From JAAGZL01 sp964628835 (GTDB lineage Bacteria; Pseudomonadota; Gammaproteobacteria; Chromatiales; Chromatiaceae), in NCBI GenBank assembly GCA_964628835.1, contig CAZVME010000006.1, positions 7,115-71,114 of the forward strand: DNA of 64,000 bases, written 5' to 3'. The position numbers were made by a program, and so were the translations under genes. This document shows, one piece after another, positions 27,957 through 36,900 of the stretch (the first letter of the stretch is position 1; each line of letters begins with the position of its first letter). The notes under the pieces are model-generated. The model was not told where the DNA came from. It saw only the letters and a list, made by a program, of their open reading frames with translations, and did no database searches.

Positions 27957-28640
27957 TTATGGTGTATCACCATATATCTCCAGCATATCAGGTCGTTCAG
28001 TAAAATAATAATGAACCCAAATATAAACATGGTTGAATAGTGCCGCTAAAATTGCCGCTTTCGATAGAAGTAATAATCCAGGCAAATAAAGGATCATTAG
28101 GCCAAATACGTACATCCCGTTATCAGTATATTTAAATATCCCTTTTTTTACATAGGGCTCATTGTAGTGTTTATCGAAATGATCAATTCCATATGCTCTT
28201 TTAATAGTGAAGTAATTTTTTACCGAGTAAAAAAGGAATATTACTAGAGGTGTTATTAGTACTGCTAAAGCATAACTGAGCATCGGATTTATATTTAGAG
28301 TGCCTTTACTACTATACGCCAGAATGATTATTGTAATCAGCCGGCTTATAAATAGTAATGAAAACCCTGTGGCATATATTTTAAACGACAGATTTAGGCC
28401 ATAGCGTTTTGTGAATGTTCTTTGGTAAAGCTCAAGCCGCCAGACACCCCAAACATAAACTTGATGAATAATGGGAATTGCAATTGCCAACCAGAACCAT
28501 GTTTTTGTAGTTAAACCCCATAAATTTCCGCTTAATATCTCAGTGTCATTGTTTAGATATAAGTTGATGGCAAAGATTATGATTATTAATGAGATGAAGT
28601 GCCATATTTGGTATTTAAATATTTTTCTAGTTTCGCTCAT
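27957..28640 (-). CDS. Integral membrane methyltransferase, PEMT/ICMT-like
   Basis: A 227-residue protein with about five membrane segments. The C-terminal third carries the signature of phospholipid/isoprenylcysteine methyltransferases: GIDHFDKHYNEPYVKKGIFK, then a YTDNGMYVFGLMILYLPGL helix and a final YYFTERPDMLEIYG, where ER-x(2)-M is the SAM-binding motif. Such enzymes methylate phosphatidylethanolamine or small hydrophobic substrates. The substrate is not assignable. Confidence 0.75.
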   Translation of the reverse strand: MSETRKIFKYQIWHFISLIIIIFAINLYLNNDTEILSGNLWGLTTKTWFWLAIAIPIIHQVYVWGVWRLELYQRTFTKRYGLNLSFKIYATGFSLLFISRLITIIILAYSSKGTLNINPMLSYALAVLITPLVIFLFYSVKNYFTIKRAYGIDHFDKHYNEPYVKKGIFKYTDNGMYVFGLMILYLPGLLLLSKAAILAALFNHVYIWVHYYFTERPDMLEIYGDTP

Positions 28641-28670
28641 GTTTCAAATATATTGCCTATTTGAAATAGT

Positions 28671-28708
28671 CGGAATTATGTAGCAGTTGCAACTGCTACA
28701 TAATTCCG
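28671..28708. repeat. perfect 38-bp palindrome
   Basis: Each 19-base arm begins CGGAATTATGTAGCAGTTG and the second arm is its exact complement with no loop. It lies 30 bp upstream of the PEMT-like gene, at the place where the inner end of attC site 3 would be expected. Confidence 0.85.
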
Positions 28709-28714
28709 GAAATA

Positions 28715-28786
28715 GTGATTAGTAGTGTAAGTTAAAACAGCCATAGCAGTTAAGGGTTATTTGTCCCGCTTGAACGCTTGTTATGC
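28715..28786 (-). repeat. attC-like site 3, inner end unclear
   Basis: The outer core GTTATGC (28780-28786) followed, on the minus strand, by GTTCAAGCGGGAC is typical of Vibrio-like attC left arms. A matching inner core cannot be found; the 38-bp palindrome at 28671-28708 sits there instead. The left boundary given is approximate. Confidence 0.5.
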
Positions 28787-28807
28787 ACTGTCCCCACTTT
28801 TTAATAA

Positions 28808-29533
28808 TTATTCTTTCGTTATCTTTGCATCTTCTAGCAGAACAGGATAAAAATAGCCGTAGCTATAATCCTTATCCAGTGTAAGTTTGCCTTCAACGAC
28901 AACTATGTCATCAATAGCCACTGTGCTATCCGTGGTGACGGTCAGATCATCCGCAGTACTACTGTCTTTTATATGTAGCCAGTTTTTTCCCATTACTTTG
29001 GCGGTGTATCGAGTGACCTTGCCTCGTAGACGTATTGTTTTTCCGCTGAGCTTTTGTTTTTGAGCATGGATCTCAGCGATAGTATGGCCCTGTTTTACTT
29101 TATGAATGCCTGTAACAGGTTTGGCTGCTTGTTTCTGTTTGATCTGGCTGTGCGCTGAAGCCATTCCTCCAGCATTGCTCGCCGAAGATTTTTTACCAGT
29201 GATATAACCGCCTACAAAATAGATAATGGGAAAATCACGCTTCATGGATTTACTATGGAAATTTTCCATGGGTGTCTCTGTTGAAAAGCCGATCATATCG
29301 CCGATTTTAAGAGGGGTGTTTGGCCCGGCGGCCCACACTTTCTTTTTGCCCGTATCAATCTCGGCATAAGTGTAACCGGAGTTCTTTAAAATCTCCGTTA
29401 CCTTGCCGTGAATTGTGTTTGGGGTGGTGTTCTGTTCCGCATAGGCAGAATTGATTGTGCCTGCACTGAAAAGAACGAAAGAAAAACAGCTAAACAGTAT
29501 TAATAAAAAATTAGTACGATGTCTCATAATCAT
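28808..29533 (-). CDS. Exported OB-fold (NrfJ/DNA-binding-like) protein cassette
   Basis: A 241-residue exported protein (signal peptide through residue 32). The N-terminal part (GKVTEILKNSGYTYAEIDTG with GDMIGF) and the C-terminal part (KQKLSGKTIRLRGKVTRYTAKVMGKNWLHIKD) each look like OB-fold domains of the type found in the small exported NrfJ-type proteins. The middle is Ala/Ser-rich. Function is unknown; a ligand-binding role in the periplasm is plausible. Confidence 0.7.
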   Translation of the reverse strand: MIMRHRTNFLLILFSCFSFVLFSAGTINSAYAEQNTTPNTIHGKVTEILKNSGYTYAEIDTGKKKVWAAGPNTPLKIGDMIGFSTETPMENFHSKSMKRDFPIIYFVGGYITGKKSSASNAGGMASAHSQIKQKQAAKPVTGIHKVKQGHTIAEIHAQKQKLSGKTIRLRGKVTRYTAKVMGKNWLHIKDSSTADDLTVTTDSTVAIDDIVVVEGKLTLDKDYSYGYFYPVLLEDAKITKE

Positions 29534-29557
29534 ATTGCTCTCAGTTTAATTATTTGC

Positions 29558-29681
29558 TCATAACGTCTCGTATAACCGGCTAGCACCTGAAAACCCGCTT
29601 GACACTAGAAAGGCAACGACTAATAGCAGAGCAAAAAAAAACGCCGTTGTTAGCAATTCCGCGTTCATGCGTTTGTTAGGC
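29558..29681 (-). repeat. attC-like site 4
   Basis: Outer cores TCATAAC (29558-29564) and GTTAGGC (29675-29681). The minus-strand reading begins GCCTAACAAACGCATGAACG, the standard left arm, and ends near GGTTATACGAGACGTTATGA. Confidence 0.75.
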
Positions 29682-29791
29682 AACTTACGGTACCACAGTT
29701 TTTCAGAAGAAATGTTGCTTGACCGATCATGCGCTACCTGGCATTCATTGTGAATGACATTTCTCACTATGAACTCTTCGCGCGCGCGCAC

Positions 29792-30322
29792 TTAAGATGG
29801 AACTACAGATACTTCGGCAACAATACCACTGAATTCTTCGCCTTGCGGTATCACATAGAATCCCAAAAACCAGTAACACAAGCCGCGAACAGGCTCAGAA
29901 ATTATTTCCGGGCCACTACCAAAGTCGATCGCTGCGTCAGGGGACATGATTTGATAATCGTGAATCCAGCCTCACCGATCTGCTTTATCAGTGAACCCAG
30001 CACACGGAATTTTACTATTTGGATCGAACAGCAGAAGGTTCAGAACGAACAACGCTCCGAATAACTGGGGGATTACCAGAGTTGGAGAATTTGTCATCCC
30101 GGCGATGGTCCAGGCCCACGGCCCCACAGGTGTTCAGCAGGGCCTCCAGATGGTCGGGTACTGTGCCGCGGTGGCCGGAACCTCCTCGATCTATTTCTCC
30201 GAATCCCCCAAAATGGCGAACAATCCAAACTGGACGGCGGTGGGCACCACCTGTACCTGCAACGGTGCCATTAATATATCGGAAATGCTCAAAGTCATGA
30301 CTATGTAGCTACTCCTTTTCAT
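29792..30322 (-). pseudogene. Cassette between attC 4 and 5; unrecognised, possibly decayed gene
   Basis: An ATG at 30320-30322 lies 5 bp from the end of attC site 5, where a cassette gene should start. Its frame reads MKRSSYIVMTLSISDILMAP onward and stays in register for 177 codons to a TAA at 29792, but with three internal stops (TAG, TGA, TGA). A membrane-like stretch (LVIPQLFGALFVLNLLLF) occurs in the middle. On the opposite strand, two open frames of about 105-110 codons also exist (29729-30064 and 29991-30308) without a ribosome site or a recognisable fold. Neither strand is convincing; a decayed minus-strand gene fits the array best. Confidence 0.35.
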
Positions 30323-30326
30323 GTTT

Positions 30327-30414
30327 GTATAACGTTTTGCCTAGGGGCGCGGAGCCGTGCAGCGGTGGGGCATTCCAGTGAGTGAATGCGAACGATTTGA
30401 GCTACTTATTATGT
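30327..30414 (-). repeat. attC-like site 5
   Basis: Left core GTATAAC (30327-30333) and right core near ATTATGT (30408-30414). The stop codon of the 30409 gene overlaps the right core. The minus strand reads AAGTAGCTCAAATCG, a typical inner arm. Confidence 0.65.
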
Positions 30415-30660
30415 TAGTACTATTAATTTTGTTAAATATGGCAAAGTACACAAAACTGCGCCTATTTGTAAGGCTCTGCCCAGCTTGGATAGCTCTGGGT
30501 AATGTTCTTTTATTTCTTTATTAAATGGCCAGAATTGTATTGATGGCGGACGTTTATTTGTTTGTGCTTCATATGTGTGAAGAACAAATATACTTAGAAA
30601 CAGCAAAATCGTTCCAAGTACGAAAGCTATATTTACACTTAAATTAATTAGAAATTCCAT
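30409..30660 (-). CDS. Two-segment membrane protein cassette, unknown (83 aa)
   Basis: An 83-residue protein with hydrophobic segments at 6-28 (LSVNIAFVLGTILLFLSIFV) and near the C-terminus (IGAVLCTLPYLTKLIVL), linked by a polar loop. No family is recognised. The stop codon lies in the attC site 5 core, and the start is 10 bp from attC site 6. Confidence 0.65.
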   Translation of the reverse strand: MEFLINLSVNIAFVLGTILLFLSIFVLHTYEAQTNKRPPSIQFWPFNKEIKEHYPELSKLGRALQIGAVLCTLPYLTKLIVLT

Positions 30661-30670
30661 TTATCTATTT

Positions 30671-30748
30671 GTATAAAGCTATGTTAAAGGGTGTTGACGC
30701 GACAGCATCCAAGTGAGCGTAGCGAACGGCTTGAACAACTTGTTGGGT
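30671..30748 (-). repeat. attC-like site 6
   Basis: Right core GTTGGGT (30742-30748, an exact GTTRRRY) with minus-strand left arm AAGTTGTTCAAGCCG; the inner boundary is near GTATAAA (30671-30677). Confidence 0.65.
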
Positions 30749-30885
30749 GCAGGTTTCGATGCCAATATCACGCTATTGAACAACTGCTGATGATTGGTAT
30801 TTATTTGAATGAAGCTCGCACGGAGGAACGCTAGAGCATATTCACGAAATGCTTTTAATTCTATTAAATCGGCTTTAACTTCCAT
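30679..30885 (-). CDS. Small cassette ORF, unknown (68 aa)
   Basis: An ATG at 30885 with an AAGGA ribosome site opens 68 codons (MEVKADLIELKAFREYALAF onward). The frame runs into attC site 6, so the last 25 residues are attC-coded; the product may be short-lived or the true gene shorter. Unrecognised. Confidence 0.45.
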   Translation of the reverse strand: MEVKADLIELKAFREYALAFLRASFIQINTNHQQLFNSVILASKPAPNKLFKPFATLTWMLSRQHPLT

Positions 30886-30911
30886 GATGTTCCTTGCCTT
30901 ATTATTTTTAT

Positions 30912-31001
30912 TTGCAACGCGAACCACGAAAGAACGTTGCACTTTCGTTCAGGTATTTTAGACAGCTCTGCTGAACAACGACCTGGCTACGCTTGTTAAG
31001 T
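30912..31001 (-). repeat. attC-like site 7
   Basis: Outer cores TTGCAAC (30912-30918) and GTTAAGT (30995-31001); the stop codon of the cyclase-like gene (30996-30998) lies inside the right core, as in authentic cassettes. Confidence 0.72.
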
Positions 31002-31886
31002 GTTGATACCCCATAGTTCAAGCCTTGACTCTATATATTTACGCAACAATGAATATTTGAAAGCTACCTTCGAATTCTTATTTTCCTGGAACTGTTTCGA
31101 AGATTCAAGAACGAATGCATATGCTCGGCGAACTAACTCTTGACCATCATCAAAAGCCTCCATTTCGCGTCGCATTGCCGGCCCGATAAAATCAATAAAC
31201 GGGTAGCCATCATCGTCAATAGCTAAAAATTCCATACTGTGCTTCGCCAGTTCCTTTGAGACTTGTGAGACTTCATCTGTTTCAGTACATTCTGCCAAGT
31301 ACTGTAGGTACGACTGTAGCTCCCCACCTACTACCACTCGTGGGTAATTTGCTACGTGTGACTCGAGCGCATATGCACGAGCTAGCGCCGCACCATAAAT
31401 GTCATTGTGCTTGACCTCAATACCGATTCCAATATCGATACCACCACGAATGGGATGGCCAGAAGCGAGGGAGGTTAACGACGTAGCTGCCGTGGCTCCA
31501 ATAATCGCGTAAATACCACTAATAGGTAGCTTGGCACCTCGATCCGCTCGTAAGGACAAAAAAGCAACCACGAAGTCCGAGAATTGATGAAATCGTATCG
31601 GGTTAGATACTAACTCTTTAAAAATCTGTTTCTTCTCGTTCGGCAGGCCTTTTGGCGGTGTGCGCTTCTTTTCAAAATTGCCAAAGAATTTGTTGAAAGA
31701 AGAACGCATCGACTTCACGGCACCGTAAGTATTCTTTAGTGCCTGAACGAACTTCTCATGTTCTTCGGTGTTTTTAGAATCAGGTAGACTTTTGAGAGCT
31801 CGCAGCTGCTCCTGTTGCCCCATTAAATCGATGAAGGCTACTGCGTAGTAACTCGAATCAATGCGTTTATGTTTCTTCCGTGCCAT
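30996..31886 (-). CDS. Class III nucleotidyl-cyclase-like cassette protein
   Basis: A 296-residue soluble protein following the class III cyclase pattern: strand with first metal Asp in YYAVAFIDLMGQ (Asp20), second in HQFSDFVVAFLSL (Asp104), then the IRGGIDIGIGIEV strand pair and IYGAALARAYALESHVANYPRVVV, which parallels the GDAVNLAARLE region of adenylate/guanylate cyclases. Both metal-binding Asp are kept, so activity is possible. Related stand-alone cyclases make cyclic pyrimidine nucleotides in Pycsar anti-phage systems, but no Pycsar effector is adjacent. The nucleotide is unknown. Confidence 0.6.
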   Translation of the reverse strand: MARKKHKRIDSSYYAVAFIDLMGQQEQLRALKSLPDSKNTEEHEKFVQALKNTYGAVKSMRSSFNKFFGNFEKKRTPPKGLPNEKKQIFKELVSNPIRFHQFSDFVVAFLSLRADRGAKLPISGIYAIIGATAATSLTSLASGHPIRGGIDIGIGIEVKHNDIYGAALARAYALESHVANYPRVVVGGELQSYLQYLAECTETDEVSQVSKELAKHSMEFLAIDDDGYPFIDFIGPAMRREMEAFDDGQELVRRAYAFVLESSKQFQENKNSKVAFKYSLLRKYIESRLELWGINT

Positions 31887-31892
31887 TTGTAC

Positions 31893-31963
31893 ACTTAATG
31901 CCTAGCTCACCGGAAAAATGCGAGCGCAGCGAGTATTTTGTCCGGCGGAGCTACTTGTTAGGG
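31893..31963 (-). repeat. attC-like site 8
   Basis: A 71-bp site with the strongest pairing in the array: AGCTC...CCGGA-x-AAAAT arms around a GCGAGCGCAGCGAG apex, outer cores ACTTAAT (31893-31899) and GTTAGGG (31957-31963). The TAG stop of the next gene (31951-31953) lies within it. Confidence 0.8.
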
Positions 31964-32484
31964 CCATCATCGCTATTCCATGAAGCCTTTGTGAACTTCC
32001 CAGTACCTTTGGTTAGATTTTTTCTTTCAATCATTTTAGATTTAAATTGAAATTCTTCGCTTATTCTGACGATCAGTAACTTATTAAAATTGCCAGCTCG
32101 CTTAACTTGAACGGTATCACTAGACTTCATGGGGCTAATGGTCTTGATTTCGAAAAAATCATTGCCCATTCGCCCGTCTGAACCAGGGGTGTTGGGCTTG
32201 TGTCTCTTTATTCCATATTTAATTTCGCCATAAAGTTCACCTAGTTCGCCGTATATTGGCAGATGGCGTCCTGTCGTTTCTAAGTAGTTTTTTGCTGCCT
32301 CGATCATCTTAGCCAATAACTCCCAGAGTTGGAGTGTCGATGGCGGTAGTGATTCTCCGAGAATTTCATCATCAGGTTCCCAACTATCGTCGTCATCAAT
32401 GTAATTCTCAATGAGATCCCAACTAGTCCATTCGCCATCTTCGTAAATTCCGTTTACCCAGTTGATCCGTTCTTCTTCAAACAT
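31951..32484 (-). CDS. PD-(D/E)xK nuclease-like cassette protein (DUF6998-like)
   Basis: Start taken at the ATG of 32484 (177 residues); the frame is open to 32610, but that part would be translated from probable attC sequence. An acidic N-terminal half (NYIDDDDSWEPDDEILGES) is followed by YGELGELYGEIKYG and PGSDGRMGNDFFEIKTISP, where Asp103, Glu112 and Lys114 form a D-x(8)-E-x-K pattern of PD-(D/E)xK nucleases, as in DUF6998. Such proteins are often linked to restriction or defence. The assignment is by motif only. Confidence 0.55.
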   Translation of the reverse strand: MFEEERINWVNGIYEDGEWTSWDLIENYIDDDDSWEPDDEILGESLPPSTLQLWELLAKMIEAAKNYLETTGRHLPIYGELGELYGEIKYGIKRHKPNTPGSDGRMGNDFFEIKTISPMKSSDTVQVKRAGNFNKLLIVRISEEFQFKSKMIERKNLTKGTGKFTKASWNSDDGPNK

Positions 32485-32553
32485 CGTTGAATCCAATTTT
32501 TGCCATAACAGTGATATAGACAGACTCTCTGCATATCGAAATAGGCAGAGTCT

Positions 32554-32608
32554 ATATAACACGATTCGTAATTGTCTGGTTTCGTGTGATTTATTGGTGT
32601 GGTTTGGC
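32554..32608 (-). repeat. weak attC-like site 9 at the array boundary
   Basis: ATATAAC (32554-32560) and GTTTGGC (32602-32608) enclose an ACACGA...TCGTGT dyad. The second core deviates from consensus. It would mark the start of the array. The 400 bp from 32609 to 33009 hold nothing I can identify, and no integrase. Confidence 0.4.
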
Positions 32609-33009
32609 AATGCCTTGCCTGGTTTGAGCGGGGGATAAAGCAGTGGGGTATTTTTGGTGCTGGTTGGTCGTTGAGTAACATAACCGTTTTTACATCCTTG
32701 ATATTTTTATTTTATCCCAGCCTCATGCAACTACGCATTGCAATTTATATTCAGAGCTTACCTTAGTATTTGAGAGGTAGTCAAATATCCGGTTTTGTGA
32801 TGAAAATCTGAATATATCTAATTACAAAAAGGGGAATAGGTCCGGTTCAATGTGCCATTAATATGGCGGGGTAGATAAACATGCGTGGGTTGAACGGATG
32901 CTGATAATGCTCTGTCTTGCGCGAGGAGCCAATCTTGGTTAGAGCGCAGCTGTTTCTATGATTAAGAGTTGGTTTTCGCGGGCGCGATTTTATGGTTTTA
33001 ATATGAGGG

Positions 33010-33570
33010 TTATTTAACCGGTGTAATTCTTACCAAAGCACCCATGATCGGGTGGTCAATGTAGTGGAGTACTCCACTACGCATGCGGCGGTGGGCCTGC
33101 ATGCGGAAGTAGCCGGGGGCAGGGCCGTTGCTGGTTTCCAGCAGTAGATCCAGGTCCAGGTGCAGGTAACGTTTGACGCTTACCTTTGCTGTGCCGGTAA
33201 CATTGCCGGTTTTGGTTTTGCCTGATACGTGGATGGGGGTGGCGTTGCTCCTGCTCACTGCCGGTTGTCTCCATAGCATGTGGGTCAGCCTGACCGGTTT
33301 GCCACTGGCGCGGCGCATGCGCTTGGCTACATTGACCAGGGTGCGCTTTGAGTTGGGGAGTCTGGAGTAGAGTCCCTTTTTGCTGGCGAGGTGGGTTGCG
33401 TTATGCAGGTCTGGTTTTCCTGGGTCTTCGGGCCAGGACTCATTCATGGCAGCGGCCCGTGAGGTGCGTTCGAATATGACCAGTTCCACGTCGTACTTGG
33501 ATGCGGCCAGCAGGTTTCCGGCGATCAGTAGGCCTGCGCTTAGCAGAAGCAGTTTTAGAATTGTTCTCAT
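33010..33570 (-). CDS. CsiV-like exported protein
   Basis: With the ATG at 33570 the protein is 186 residues: signal peptide (RTILKLLLLSAGLLIAGNLLA), then KYDVELVIFERTSRAAAMNESWP, the CsiV opening, LPNSKRTLVNVAKRMRRASG and a closing YIDHPIMGALVRITPV. CsiV family proteins are periplasmic, are often encoded next to mfd as here, and bind peptidoglycan in one studied relative. It is codirectional with and downstream of mfd (371 bp); the REP-like copy B lies between. Confidence 0.8.
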   Translation of the reverse strand: MRTILKLLLLSAGLLIAGNLLAASKYDVELVIFERTSRAAAMNESWPEDPGKPDLHNATHLASKKGLYSRLPNSKRTLVNVAKRMRRASGKPVRLTHMLWRQPAVSRSNATPIHVSGKTKTGNVTGTAKVSVKRYLHLDLDLLLETSNGPAPGYFRMQAHRRMRSGVLHYIDHPIMGALVRITPVK

Positions 33571-33732
33571 ATGAGGTTCGCCCTGGTGCTTAACATCCAT
33601 GGTTCTATTGTTTCCCACTCCAGAGAAAAAATCGAGTGGTTATTGATTGAATCCCGGTAAACCACCGCCTCGGGCGGTGAAATACTAAAAGGCGTTGCCG
33701 TTCCTGCGCACAGTGCAGGGGGACGGACAAGT

Positions 33733-33919
33733 GGCATTTTTTGCAGAAGAATGAGTTTTTTCACCTGTGGGAGTGGCGACCCGTCACGATGGGCTTGGCA
33801 ATCAGCCTGCCATATTCCATCGGCGCGGGACGCGCCTCCCACAGGCTAATTGGTGGGGGGATCTGTTAGTCCCTGCCAGGGGCCTTCTTCATACTACCGA
33901 TTGTGAGTAGTAGATGATT
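33733..33919. repeat. REP-like intergenic repeat, copy B
   Basis: About 187 bp matching copy A at 7134-7324 along nearly its whole length, with the inverted pair CCTGTGGGAGTGGCGAC and CGCGCCTCCCACAGG. It lies between the mfd stop and the csiV-like gene. Confidence 0.8.
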
Positions 33920-33940
33920 TTGATTATGCTGGAACCCTGC

Positions 33941-36900
33941 TTAGCCTCTGATCTCATCCAGGATGGCTGCAACCTGATCTATGCGCCTGTCGCGTTCTGG
34001 CATCTCCCGGAAGAACTTCAGCTTGTTTGCGCCGTCCAGTTTGAACTCCTTGGCGCGGGTCTGGATCAGTCCGATCAGATGACCCGGGTCTATCTTGGGT
34101 TCGCCCTCAAATATGATGCGCCCACCGCTGGGGCCCGCCTCCAGCTTGCGGATGCCCATGGGGTTGGCCTTGAGTTTGAGCTGGGTGACGCCCATGAGGA
34201 ATGCGGCTGGTTCTGGCAGCAGGCCAAAGCGGTCGATCATCTCCACCTGTAGTTCGCGCAACTCATCGGTGGATTTGCTGCTGGCTATGCGCTTGTACAG
34301 CACTAGGCGTGAGTGTACGTCGGGGATGTACTCCTCTGGTATAAGGGCGGGGAGTTGCAGATCCACCTCGGCGCCGTGATCCAGGGGGCGGTCCAGGTTG
34401 GGTTGTTGGCCGGCCTTCAGGGCCTGTACCGTGCGCTCCAGCAGTTCTGTATATAGGGTGTAGCCAATCTCATGGATCTGGCCGCTCTGGCCTTCGCCCA
34501 GGAGTTCTCCCGCGCCCCTGATCTCCAGATCGTGGGTGGCGAGGGTGAATCCGGCGCCCAGCTCTTCCATAGACTCGATGGCCTCCAGGCGTTTCTTGGC
34601 ATCCGGGGTCAGGCTCCTGGGTGATGGGGTCAGCAGGTAGGCGTAGGCGCGGTGGTGAGAGCGCCCGACCCGGCCCCTGAGCTGATGCAACTGGGCCAGT
34701 CCCAGCTTATCGGCGCGGTTGATCAGAATGGTGTTGGCGCTGGGTACATCAATACCGCTCTCGATGATGGTGGTGCAGATCAGGATGTTGAAGCGTTGGT
34801 GGTAGAAATCCCGCATGATGGATTCCAGCTCCCGCTCCCGCATCTGGCCATGGGCCACCTGGAGCCTTACTCCGGGCATCAGGGTTTCCAGTTTGTGCGC
34901 CATGTTCTCTATGGTGCTCACCTCATTGTGTAGAAAGTAGACCTGGCCGCCGCGCTTGATCTCGCGCTGGCAGGCCTCAACAATAAGGGCGTCATTCCAT
35001 TGGCTGACAAAGGTCTTGATCGGGTGTCGCGACACCGGTGGTGTTGCGATGATGGAGAGATCGTACAACCCGCTCAGGGCCATATTCAGGGTGCGGGGTA
35101 TGGGGGTGGCGGTGAGTGTAAGTATGTCCACCTCGGCGCGCAGGGCCTTGAGACTCTCCTTGTGGCGTACGCCGAAGCGGTGTTCCTCGTCGATGATGAT
35201 CAGCCCCAGCTGTTTGAATTTTACATCCTTCTGTAATAGCTTGTGGGTGCCCACCACTATATCTATCTTGCCCTCGGCCAGTCCCTTGATTACCTGCTTC
35301 TGATGCTTGGCCCCGCCAAACCTGGACAGGCCCTCCACCTGTACCGGCCAGTCGGCAAAACGGTCGGCAAAATTCTGCAAGTGTTGCTGTACCAGCAGGG
35401 TGGTGGGGGCTAGGATCGCCACCTGCTTATTCCCCTGCACCGCGGCAAAGGCGGCGCGCATGGCCACTTCGGTCTTGCCAAAGCCCACATCGCCACACAC
35501 CACCCGCTCCATATGACTGGGTGATTCCATGTCGGACAGGACGGCGTCTATGGCTTGCTGCTGGTCCGGGGTCTCTTCAAACTCAAAGTTGGCGGCAAAG
35601 CTGGAGTACTCAGCGCCCGGTTGTGGGAAGGCGCAGCCTTTATTGACGGCGCGACGGGCATAGATCTCCAGCAGTTCTGCCGCTACGTCCCGCACCTTCT
35701 CGGCGGCTTTGCGTTTGGCCTTTTCCCACTGGTCACCGCCCAGGCGGTGCAGGGGGGCGTTGTCGGGAGATGCGCCGGAGTAGCGGCTGATCAGATGCAG
35801 GGAGGAGACCGGAACATAGAGCTTATCACCCTTGGCGTACTCCAGGGTGAGGAACTCGGTCTGCATGCCTCCAACTTCCAGGGTTTGCAGGCCCATGTAG
35901 CGCCCGACCCCATGGTCCTCATGTACCGCCGGGGCGCCGATATGCAGCTCGGTGAGGTTGCGCACCACCTGGTCCGAGTCGCCGAACTTGGCCTTGCGTC
36001 TGCGCTCCTGGCGCACCACCTCTCCCAACATCTGGGTCTCGGTTATGACTGCGATGCCCAGTTCCGGGAGCCACAACCCCTGTTCCAGTGGTGCCACGGC
36101 CAGCCCCAACTCCAGGTCTGATTGGATAAACTCCAGCCAGCCATGCACCGGAGTGGTCTTTATACCGTAGCCGGTCAGGGTCTCGCGCAACATCTCGCGC
36201 CGACCGGCGCTCTCGGCTACGAACAGAACCCGTCCCGGTTTGTGTTTTAGGAACCGTTGCAGGGCCGCTGCGGGGTGGGTGGTTCTGGACTGGAGGCCCA
36301 GTGGCGGCAGGGGTTTGGTGCTGAAGTTATGGAATGATTTATAACCCTTGGCGCGGGACTCTATCTCGCAGTGACCAAGCTGTATTGAGCGGCCGGTTTT
36401 CAGCTGGTTGGCCAGTTCATCGCTGGTGAGAAACAGTGATGGCGGTGGCAGTAGCGGCCGTTCTGCGTCATGGCGGCGCTGTTCGTAGCGTGCGCTGACC
36501 TGCTCCAGGAACTGTTCTGCCTGGTCCCGGCTCTGCTCATGATGGATGGTCAGATAGTTGGCTGGGAGAAAATCAAACAGGGTCGCGGTCTGTTCAAAAA
36601 ACAGCGGTAGGTAGTACTCCAGTCCCCCTGGTGCGTTGCCATCCGACACCTCCCGGTAGATCAGACTGTTGCCAGGCTCGCCTTCAAAGGCGTTGCGGAA
36701 GGCACGGCGAAACCTGGTGATGGCCTCCTGGTTCATGGGGAACTCTTTGGCCGGCAGGACCTCTACCTGCTCTATCTTCTCCAGACTGCGCTGGGTCTCC
36801 GGGTCAAAGGTGCGGATAGTCTCGATCTCTTCATCGAACAGGTCGATGCGCAATGGATGCAGGCTGCCCATGGGGAACAGGTCCAGGATTGAGCCGCGTA

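Larger units (their letters stand above)
26604..32608 (-). other. Integron-type gene-cassette array without integrase (CALIN)
   Basis: About 6 kb of small AT-rich genes, all coded on the minus strand, each followed by a 55-130-bp imperfect inverted repeat that opens and closes with attC-type core sites (GTTAGGC, GTTATGC, GTTGGGT, GTTAAGT and their complements). Several stop codons lie inside the outer core, as in true cassettes. I count eight good or fair sites and one weak one. No tyrosine recombinase gene occurs here or in the rest of the window, so the array is an integrase-less cluster or the distal part of an integron cut by rearrangement. The genes have different functions and base composition from their neighbours. 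Confidence 0.8.

Noticed and set aside
29729..30064. 111-codon plus-strand ORF in the cassette array
   Set aside because: Starts outside the expected position relative to attC, lacks a ribosome site, and is opposite to all other cassettes; left as an unresolved segment.
26604..33009. Integron integrase gene for the cassette array
   Set aside because: No tyrosine recombinase motifs on either strand; 32609-33009 is noncoding.
35555..36121. 188-codon plus-strand frame inside mfd
   Set aside because: Antisense of a well-conserved mfd; no independent signal.
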